DNA of 5,607 nucleotides, taken from positions 1-5,607 of the forward strand of contig JBFJWU010000238.1 of assembly GCA_041623475.1 (NCBI GenBank). Reading direction: 5' to 3'. Both the position numbers and the translations under genes were made by a program. Positions 1 to 4,821 of this stretch are shown here, one piece after another; the first letter of the stretch is position 1, and each line of letters opens with the position of its first letter. The notes under the pieces were generated by a model. That model did not search any database and had not been told where the DNA came from. It saw nothing but the letters and a program-made list of their open reading frames with translations. The DNA is from JBFJWU01 sp041623475 [NCBI: bacterium] (GTDB taxonomy: Bacteria > J088).

Positions 1-1
1 G

Positions 2-1078
2 ATCTACGTTGTCAGGCCCGGCGACACGCTGTGGGATATTTCTGACGAAGCATATCAGGATCCTTGGAAATGGCCGCGTATCTGGGAGAACAACCCAGAG
101 GTCGATAATCCGCACGAAATTTTTCCCGACGGCCGATTGGTGATACCGTTTACGACGGGGCAGGCACCACCGCCACCGCCGCCGGAACCTGAACCAATGC
201 CGGAGCCGGTTACCGAACCCGAGCCCGAGCCTGAACCGGAACCGCAGCCACAGGCGGAAGCGGCACCCGAACCGGAGCCCGAGGTTGAATTGATCGAACC
301 ATCTGCCTCGGCTTCGATCCTTCGTGAGTACGATCAGGGTGCCAAGGAAACCCGACTACAGATTGACGAAGCGCCCAGGAAATCTTTTGCTGACGGCATC
401 TATGTTCGCCTGGGAGACGAAGGCGTTTTTGCAGACGAGGAAGACAAGGCACCGATATCCATCCTCGGCGGAACCGATGCGCGCAAGAATTTCGCAACCG
501 GCGACGTAGTCTATCTTTCAAAAGGTGAAAACTACGACATGAAGCCGGGACAGAAGTTTTATGTCTACAAATCCGATGGTGTTATGGAACATCCGGAAAC
601 CGACGAGGTACTGGGTAACTATTTGCGTATTCAAGGTGTCCTCGAGGTGGAATCGGTTTACGAAGAGTCCAGTGCCGCCAGGGTTTCCTACAGTTCAGAC
701 GCGCTGACACTGGATATGTCGTTGATGCCCTGGGAGAAACGCAGTAGCCAGATCGTACCGATATACGATGATGAGGTCGTGACCGGGCGGATCGTACGGA
801 CTGCAGACAACTTGCAGACAATCGCGGCCTATCAGATTTGTTACGTGGACATCGGGGAACGGTCAGGTATTGAAGAAGGCCAGTTGTTGGCGTTTTTCCG
901 AAATCAGGAACCGCGATATGATCCGATTACCGAAGAAGACATTCGCGTCCCCGACCTGGAGCTTGGACTGGGGGTCGTCGTCGAGACCAGCCAGAAAACG
1001 GCGACCGTGCTGATCGTGCGTTCACGCCTGGAGATCGAACTCGGCGATCAGGTCCGGACCCTGGTGGACGCAAGCTGA
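2..1078 (+). CDS. LysM-domain envelope protein with Pro/Glu linker (5' partial)
   Basis: The frame is open from the left edge to a TGA, giving 358 residues; the true start and any signal peptide lie upstream. Residues 1-48 form a LysM peptidoglycan-binding domain, with the pattern YVVRPGDTLWDIS, then DPWKWPRIWENNP, then IFPDGRLVIP. Residues about 55-96 are an extended linker rich in Pro and Glu, as expected for a protein spanning periplasmic or wall space. The rest (about 97-358) is predicted mostly beta and contains two related modules (about 180-243 and 290-355), each opening with a 'GQ…' strand and closing with a hydrophobic strand. The same overall layout (LysM, linker, beta-rich tail) occurs in gammaproteobacterial LysM proteins, often near dprA. 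A role in anchoring to or sensing peptidoglycan is inferred from LysM; the tail has no function I can name. The internal TTG at 137 lies inside the LysM domain and is not the start. Confidence 0.88.
   Translation: MYVVRPGDTLWDISDEAYQDPWKWPRIWENNPEVDNPHEIFPDGRLVIPFTTGQAPPPPPPEPEPMPEPVTEPEPEPEPEPQPQAEAAPEPEPEVELIEPSASASILREYDQGAKETRLQIDEAPRKSFADGIYVRLGDEGVFADEEDKAPISILGGTDARKNFATGDVVYLSKGENYDMKPGQKFYVYKSDGVMEHPETDEVLGNYLRIQGVLEVESVYEESSAARVSYSSDALTLDMSLMPWEKRSSQIVPIYDDEVVTGRIVRTADNLQTIAAYQICYVDIGERSGIEEGQLLAFFRNQEPRYDPITEEDIRVPDLELGLGVVVETSQKTATVLIVRSRLEIELGDQVRTLVDAS
164..283 (+). repeat. Pro-Glu (PEPEP) linker repeat
   Basis: A low-complexity stretch within the LysM gene encodes a run of six prolines followed by alternating Pro-Glu dipeptides, with a few Met, Val, Gln and Ala breaks. 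The DNA is a degenerate GAR-CCN repeat with mixed synonymous codons, so it is an old amino-acid repeat rather than a recent exact DNA expansion. Such rigid acidic Pro-rich spacers are common in envelope-spanning proteins of the TonB type; here it separates the LysM domain from the beta-rich tail. Confidence 0.8.
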
Positions 1079-1111
1079 CCTGATACGACTGTAGATTCAG
1101 ATAGTTTTCAG

Positions 1112-1141
1112 ATGCCGGCAGGCCACCAGACCTGCCGGCAT
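1112..1141 (+). terminator. Perfect 11-bp inverted repeat, probable terminator of the LysM gene
   Basis: The arm ATGCCGGCAGG at 1112-1122 pairs perfectly with CCTGCCGGCAT at 1131-1141 around an 8-nt loop. It begins 33 nt after the LysM gene stop. The stem is very GC-rich, but only TTATT follows it, so the U-tract is poor. It most likely ends or trims the LysM transcript and insulates the operon downstream. An alternative is a leader hairpin, but the likely promoter lies after it. Confidence 0.65.
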
Positions 1142-1145
1142 TATT

Positions 1146-1159
1146 GCGACTAGCGACTA
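1146..1159 (+). repeat. Tandem GCGACTA duplication in the intergenic region
   Basis: Two adjacent exact copies of the 7-mer GCGACTA lie between the LysM-gene hairpin and the candidate promoter. It could be a tandem half-site for a regulator or a chance duplication; nothing else in the window supports a specific role. Confidence 0.4.
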
Positions 1160-1184
1160 ACTCGCGGCAGTGCAGGCGAGCGGC

Positions 1185-1193
1185 TGCTATCAT
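1185..1193 (+). promoter_or_regulatory. Candidate extended -10 promoter for the roadblock-pyr operon
   Basis: TGCTATCAT reads as an extended -10 element (TG-n-TATCAT, hexamer at 1188-1193). No good -35 hexamer is present about 17 nt upstream, which extended -10 promoters tolerate. Transcription would begin near 1200, giving a leader of about 20 nt that holds little besides the ribosome binding site. Just upstream are a tandem GCGACTA duplication (1146-1159) and a weak dyad CTCGC/GCGAG (1161-1165, 1176-1180) that could be an operator, but neither matches a site I know. Confidence 0.4.
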
Positions 1194-1205
1194 ACATTAC
1201 GCTGC

Positions 1206-1212
1206 AAGGAGG
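1206..1212 (+). promoter_or_regulatory. Strong Shine-Dalgarno that sets the roadblock-gene start
   Basis: AAGGAGG lies 7 nt before ATG 1220. An in-frame TTG at 1214 would sit only 1 nt after this site, so ATG 1220 is the start. It is the best ribosome binding site in the operon and fits a promoter-proximal first gene. Confidence 0.85.
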
Positions 1213-1219
1213 ATTGGCA

Positions 1220-1582
1220 ATGCTAGATCAAACGAGCATGAAAGCGGCTGTAGACGAATTGGTGGCAAGCGATCCCGGGGTCCGGGCCGCGGTCGTTATC
1301 AGCTATGACGGTCTTGTAATGATTTCCAGCCTTGACGACCGGGATCGGAGCGAGGCGACAGCGGCAATTGCCAGCGAGATTATCGGTAAGGCCCGGCTTG
1401 CGGTTAATGAACTTGACCACGGGGAACTGGGCGGGGCGATTGTCTTCGGTGAAACCGGAGGCTCAATCCTGCGAATGATTAATGAAGAAATTGGACTGAT
1501 TTGCGAGGTCGGTCCGGCCGTCAACGTCGGGCGACTGTACGGCCTGATGGGGCGAATTTGTACCCGGCTCAATGCCGGGTAA
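1220..1582 (+). CDS. Roadblock/LC7-domain protein (MglB-like)
   Basis: A 120-aa single-domain protein, the usual length for bacterial roadblock/LC7 proteins. Visible family features are an N-terminal helix (about 3-17), the strand-turn-strand VRAAVVISYDGLVM (21-34), a long central helix rich in Ala and Ile ending near the GELGG turn, the strands AIVFGETGGSILRMI, and a final amphipathic helix. Roadblock proteins dimerise and commonly act on small Ras-like GTPases, as MglB does on MglA; they are cytoplasmic. No GTPase gene lies in this window, so the partner is unknown. It is the first gene of the operon, followed after 17 nt by a zinc-ribbon gene and then by pyrRBC. The family call is firm; a link to pyrimidine synthesis is only inferred from the operon. 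Its stop codon sits inside a hairpin (1561-1581). Confidence 0.85.
   Translation: MLDQTSMKAAVDELVASDPGVRAAVVISYDGLVMISSLDDRDRSEATAAIASEIIGKARLAVNELDHGELGGAIVFGETGGSILRMINEEIGLICEVGPAVNVGRLYGLMGRICTRLNAG
1561..1581 (+). promoter_or_regulatory. Stop-codon hairpin at the end of the roadblock gene
   Basis: TACCCGGC (1561-1568) pairs perfectly with GCCGGGTA (1574-1581) around the loop TCAAT. The second arm includes the first two bases of the TAA stop at 1580-1582. No T-run follows, so it does not look like an intrinsic terminator. It lies 18 nt before the proposed TTG start of the next gene and could affect mRNA stability or the amount of downstream translation. Confidence 0.5.
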
Positions 1583-1599
1583 ACTGGATTCGCAGTCCC

Positions 1600-1803
1600 T
1601 TGGACGAACTGATCTATCAATGTGCGGTCTGCGGCGCTCGTGTTTTGCGGTCGCGGCCGATCGAAACCGAGGAATCCTGTCCGCGCTGCGGGCAGGAGGG
1701 GCGGCTGGAACCGTTTGGCCGCGAACGTCGTGCAGAGCCCGTCTGGTTGCGCAAGATGATTGCGCGGATTGAGGGAGGCAGGGGGCCGGTAAGATGGAGT
1801 TGA
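1600..1803 (+). CDS. Small zinc-ribbon protein
   Basis: A 67-aa protein with two Cys pairs, CAVC (residues 8-11) and CPRC (27-30), 15 residues apart, each followed by Gly. This is a classic zinc-ribbon/rubredoxin-like knuckle pair. The remaining C-terminal half is basic and ends in a helix rich in Arg and Lys (WLRKMIARIEGG), which would suit nucleic-acid or protein contact. The start is uncertain. TTG 1600 gives a protein beginning just before the zinc ribbon, but no convincing Shine-Dalgarno precedes it; the frame also stays open upstream through the roadblock gene. Translation may depend on ribosomes ending at 1582. The end overlaps the next gene by 10 nt. I recognise no named family; the two paired CxxC motifs and the operon position make it a real gene. 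Confidence 0.7.
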   Translation: MDELIYQCAVCGARVLRSRPIETEESCPRCGQEGRLEPFGRERRAEPVWLRKMIARIEGGRGPVRWS

Positions 1804-2015
1804 AGCGAAGCGGTGACTGGGTTCAGTTGGCTGACGGCCGCTGGGCAAATCTGGACCACTGCGACCTTATTGAAGTTCGCGAGGCCGACGGGGGCTGGGA
1901 ACTGGTCGCCTGGAATGCCCGCCAGGCCCATCTGGACGCATATGTTATCGCAGAATTCAAATCCGACAAAGAGGCACGCAAGGCGCTCGACGCCATGGCG
2001 GAGAATCTAGACTAA
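1794..2015 (+). CDS. Small conserved-looking protein of unknown function
   Basis: A 73-aa protein I cannot name. The N-terminal two thirds alternate short predicted strands with aromatic residues (SGDWVQLADGRWANLDHCD, then a Trp-rich strand GGWELVAWNA), and the C-terminus is an acidic helix (SDKEARKALDAMAENL). It looks like a compact sheet packed against one helix; the 'DGRWxNLDHxxxIEV … SxxEAxxALD' pattern recalls small uncharacterised bacterial proteins. ATG 1794 has AGGGGG at 1780-1785 as ribosome binding site, 8 nt away, and overlaps the zinc-ribbon gene by 10 nt (ATGGAGTTGA). pyrR follows 3 nt after its TAA. Its setting suggests obligatory co-expression with pyrR; any role in pyrimidine control is inference. 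Confidence 0.75.
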   Translation: MELKRSGDWVQLADGRWANLDHCDLIEVREADGGWELVAWNARQAHLDAYVIAEFKSDKEARKALDAMAENLD

Positions 2016-2018
2016 GCT

Positions 2019-2561
2019 GTGACGGACCCGCAGGTGTGGATGGACGAAGCGCAGGTACAGGAATGTACCGGTGCCATGATTTCCCAACTGCAAAGCGGGA
2101 TACCGGATGGACAACCGGTTATTGTCGTTGGAATTCGCGAAGGTGGGGACGTCCTTGGACTCCGTATCGCGGATGGCCTGCGTGAAGCCGGTGTCGATGT
2201 CGCAGGCGTTGGGGCTCTGGACATTACGCTCTATCGCGATGATTTTGGTCATCGTACCCATTGGCCGGATGTTCGCGACAGTGATATTCCGGTCGCAATC
2301 GACAATTCGACAATCATTCTGGTCGATGATGTCCTGTTTACCGGGCGGACAGTGCGGGCTGCGATGAATGCGCTGCTTGATTACGGTCGTCCAGATCGCG
2401 TCGTCCTTGCTGTTCTGGTCGATCGCCACGCCCGGCAGCTTCCGATTTGTGCCGACGTTGTTGGTGCCCGACTGGACGCAGAACGCGACATTCTCTGTCA
2501 GGTGCAGTTTCGTGAACAAGGTGCCGATTCCGACCAGGTTTTGGTGTCAGGGGCCGTTTGA
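2019..2561 (+). CDS. pyrR: PyrR: pyr regulator / uracil phosphoribosyltransferase homologue
   Basis: A 180-aa type I PRTase-fold protein, the size of Bacillus PyrR (about 181 aa). The PRPP-binding loop IILVDDVLFTGRTVRAA (99-115) is near-identical to the family, preceded by VVGIREGGD (36-44), the hallmark DITLYRDDF (68-76) and SDIPVAIDN (88-96); GRPDRVVLAVLVDR (123-136) follows. The family converts uracil + PRPP to UMP and in Bacillus represses pyr genes by binding RNA. Here most residues I recall as RNA-binding in Bacillus are changed (see findings), so the regulatory mechanism is open. GTG 2019 is chosen because it gives the usual eight or so residues before the 'DE' helix; ATG 2040 is an alternative. 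A weak GGAG lies 15 nt upstream, so coupling to the gene before it (3-nt gap) is likely. The stop TGA shares its A with the pyrB ATG. Confidence 0.93.
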   Translation: MTDPQVWMDEAQVQECTGAMISQLQSGIPDGQPVIVVGIREGGDVLGLRIADGLREAGVDVAGVGALDITLYRDDFGHRTHWPDVRDSDIPVAIDNSTIILVDDVLFTGRTVRAAMNALLDYGRPDRVVLAVLVDRHARQLPICADVVGARLDAERDILCQVQFREQGADSDQVLVSGAV

Positions 2562-3490
2562 TGCCGAATCTGTTTGGCTTGCGGGACCTGACTGCGGAAC
2601 AGCTGACGTATCTGATTGGACAGAGCAGGTCAATGCTGGAGGTTTTGCAACGACCGGTTCCCGTTGTCCCGGCGCTGCGCGGTCGGCGGATCGGGCTGAT
2701 GTTTTTTGAGCCCAGTACACGCACCAGAATGAGCTTTGAGCTGGCGGTAAAAAATCTTGGCGCCGACTCGCTCAATTTTTCCGCTGGCGGCAGCAGTCTC
2801 AGCAAGGGCGAAACATTGCTGGACACAGCGATGACCGTATCCGCGTTGGGTGCCCATTGTATTGTTGTTCGCGACAGCCATTCCGGGATGCCCGAGTTCC
2901 TGTCGCGTCATCTGGACTTACCGATTATCAACGCAGGCGACGGGACAAATGAACATCCGACCCAGGCCCTTCTGGATCTCGTGGTTATGGGCGAGGAATG
3001 GGACGATGCTTTCGCCGGGAAGACGCTGTCCATCGTTGGCGATATTTCTCGCAGCAGGGTTGCACGGTCCAATCTCTGGGCGGCGCGCACACTGGGAATG
3101 ACCGTGCGGCTGGTTGCCCCGCGCACCTTTGTTGACCCGGGACTCGAGGACTGTTTCGGAGTACCGGTCTTCACGGATCTTGAGCAGGGAATTCGTGATG
3201 CGGATGCGGTGATGGCGCTTCGTGTGCAGAAAGAACGGCGGCAGGCCGGTGGCCCGTATATCCCCGAAACGTTGGACTATTTCTTGCGTTATGGCCTGAC
3301 GCGGAAAAAACTGGATGACCTTGCACCAAACGCGGTTTTATTGCACCCGGGGCCCGTAAACCGGGCTGTGGAACTGGCTCCGGACCTTTTGTACAACCCC
3401 GATCGAAGTCGCATTCAGCGGCAGGTTACGGCCGGAGTTGCCGTCCGGATGGCGGTATTGTATTGGGCATTGGGGGCATCTGATGAATAG
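2561..3490 (+). CDS. pyrB: Aspartate carbamoyltransferase catalytic subunit
   Basis: Catalyses carbamoyl phosphate + L-aspartate to N-carbamoyl-aspartate, the first committed step of cytosolic pyrimidine synthesis. The 309-aa protein has all expected motifs: the carbamoyl-phosphate signature FFEPSTRTR (48-56), the 80s loop GGSSLSKGE (76-84) with its active-site Ser and Lys, HPTQALLD (132-139), the domain-linking GDISRSRVARSN (160-171), the Arg/Gln loop LRVQKER (220-226), and HPGPVNR (262-268) of the Bacillus/Pseudomonas/Aquifex-type enzymes. Length is normal and nothing essential is missing. ATG 2561 follows AGGGG (2549-2553) by 7 nt and overlaps the pyrR stop by 1 nt. No pyrI regulatory-subunit gene is nearby; this type usually pairs with a dihydroorotase, encoded here by the next gene, with which it overlaps by 8 nt. 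Confidence 0.97.
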   Translation: MPNLFGLRDLTAEQLTYLIGQSRSMLEVLQRPVPVVPALRGRRIGLMFFEPSTRTRMSFELAVKNLGADSLNFSAGGSSLSKGETLLDTAMTVSALGAHCIVVRDSHSGMPEFLSRHLDLPIINAGDGTNEHPTQALLDLVVMGEEWDDAFAGKTLSIVGDISRSRVARSNLWAARTLGMTVRLVAPRTFVDPGLEDCFGVPVFTDLEQGIRDADAVMALRVQKERRQAGGPYIPETLDYFLRYGLTRKKLDDLAPNAVLLHPGPVNRAVELAPDLLYNPDRSRIQRQVTAGVAVRMAVLYWALGASDE

Positions 3491-4805
3491 GCTGATTCGA
3501 TTTTCCGGGGCAACCGTCAGAATTCCCGGGCGCTCGCCTGAAGTGCGTGACCTGGCTGTACAAGGCGGAATCGTCGTTGATGCTCCCGCAAGTGAGAACG
3601 ATATAGTCATTGACGCAACCGGGTTGGAATTGTTGCCCGGTTTGACGGATCTGCATGTGCACCTCCGTGATCCGGGCTTGACCTACAAAGAGGACATCGA
3701 AAGCGGTACCCGCTGTGCGGTTTCGTCTGGCGTGACATCCGTTGTCGCGTTAGCGAATACGGATCCGGTTAATGACAATCCAGAGACAACCCGGTACGTC
3801 ATCGAACAGGCCGAATCCCGCGCGTGGTGCCGGGTACTGCCTGTCAGCGCGGCGACAATGGGGCTGAATGGCGAGGAACTGGCCCCCTATCACCAGATGC
3901 TGGACGCCGGTTGCGTCGCGATCAGTGACGACGGGGCGACGGTCGAAAAAGCCGGCGTGATGCGGCGAGTAATGGAATACGCCAGATCCGTAAACCTGCC
4001 CATTTTGCCGCATTGCGAGGACCGAAGCGTTCGCGCTGGCGGCGTCATGAACGCCGGCGAAGTCGCAGTGTCCCTTGGATTACCAGGCAATCCGCGAGAG
4101 GCCGAGGAGATCTGCCTCGCCAGGGATCTGTTGCTGGCGAGACTGACGGGGGCGCACCTGCACGTACAGCATGTAACAACAGCAGGTGGGATTAACTTGA
4201 TCAGAAATGCAAAGGCTGAAGGTGTGCGGGTAACAGCCGAGGTTTGCCCACATCATTTGTTCCTGACTGACGAAGCCGTACGAGAATGCGGAACCCACGC
4301 CAAAATGGCACCGCCGTTACGAACGGCAAGTGATGTCGACGCGCTTCGGGATGCGCTGCGGGAGGGCGTTATTGATGTGATCGCAACGGATCACGCGCCC
4401 CATGCCCGCCACGAAAAGGACTTGCCATTCGAGGCCGCGCCCGACGGAATCATTGGTTTGGAAACGTTGATGCCCTTGTGTCTCAAGCTGGTCGCAGAGG
4501 GTGTGATGGACTGGGAACGACTGTTGGACCTGGTGGTGACAGGCCCGCGCCGGGTCCTTGGTGCATCGGGCGATGTACTGGGCACAGGTGCCCCCGCTGA
4601 TTTTTGCCTGGTCGATTGCAGTCGTGAATGGACCTACGTCGCTGACGATGGCCAGAGCAAAAGCAATAATTCACCTTTTGATACATGGACATTCACTGGG
4701 CGGGTTACGACGACGTTTGTAGACGGCGTCTGTCGCTGGGATCTGGACGATGTTATGCCGGATTCGCTAAAACCCCGTGCCGGCGTGCCGTTCCAAAGAC
4801 CCTAG
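3483..4805 (+). CDS. pyrC: Dihydroorotase, class I (catalytically complete)
   Basis: Converts N-carbamoyl-aspartate to dihydroorotate, step 3 of pyrimidine synthesis. The 440-aa amidohydrolase has all metal and substrate residues visible: H58 and H60 in DLHVHLRDPG, D150 in SDDG (the bridging Asp of class I enzymes), H177 in PHCED, H229 in QHVTTAG, and D302 in ATDHAPH, plus PHHLFL (255-260) and KMAPPLR (273-279). It is therefore an active enzyme and not the inactive PyrC' that accompanies PyrB in pseudomonads. The short C-terminal segment reads KSNNSPF where the family often has a SRNTPF-like motif. ATG 3483 has GGGGG at 3472-3476 as ribosome binding site and overlaps pyrB by 8 nt, favouring coupled synthesis; class I DHOases often form a complex with ATCase. 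It is the last gene of the operon. Confidence 0.96.
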   Translation: MNRLIRFSGATVRIPGRSPEVRDLAVQGGIVVDAPASENDIVIDATGLELLPGLTDLHVHLRDPGLTYKEDIESGTRCAVSSGVTSVVALANTDPVNDNPETTRYVIEQAESRAWCRVLPVSAATMGLNGEELAPYHQMLDAGCVAISDDGATVEKAGVMRRVMEYARSVNLPILPHCEDRSVRAGGVMNAGEVAVSLGLPGNPREAEEICLARDLLLARLTGAHLHVQHVTTAGGINLIRNAKAEGVRVTAEVCPHHLFLTDEAVRECGTHAKMAPPLRTASDVDALRDALREGVIDVIATDHAPHARHEKDLPFEAAPDGIIGLETLMPLCLKLVAEGVMDWERLLDLVVTGPRRVLGASGDVLGTGAPADFCLVDCSREWTYVADDGQSKSNNSPFDTWTFTGRVTTTFVDGVCRWDLDDVMPDSLKPRAGVPFQRP

Positions 4806-4821
4806 TTGACCCCTTTACAGG

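Noticed and set aside
137-1078. TTG 137 as the start of the LysM protein
   Set aside because: The frame is open back to the left edge and the upstream codons encode the body of the LysM domain, so this is an internal codon.
1112-1141. The 11-bp hairpin as a PyrR-binding loop or pyr attenuator
   Set aside because: Its loop region contains CCAGA, but the rest of the Bacillus binding-loop consensus is missing, it lies before the likely promoter, and pyrR is about 0.9 kb downstream.
1553-1602. A possible -1 frameshift fusing the roadblock protein to the zinc ribbon
   Set aside because: The zinc-ribbon frame is open upstream and a hairpin is present, but no X-XXY-YYZ slippery heptamer is found before the TAA, and separate starts explain the layout.
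1303-1848. A 181-codon minus-strand open frame across the roadblock, zinc-ribbon and 73-aa genes
   Set aside because: Low-complexity Ser/Pro/Arg composition typical of antisense shadows, no start signals, and it lies opposite three supported genes.
2007-2519. A 170-codon minus-strand open frame opposite pyrR
   Set aside because: No recognisable motifs, and it lies fully opposite the well-supported pyrR.
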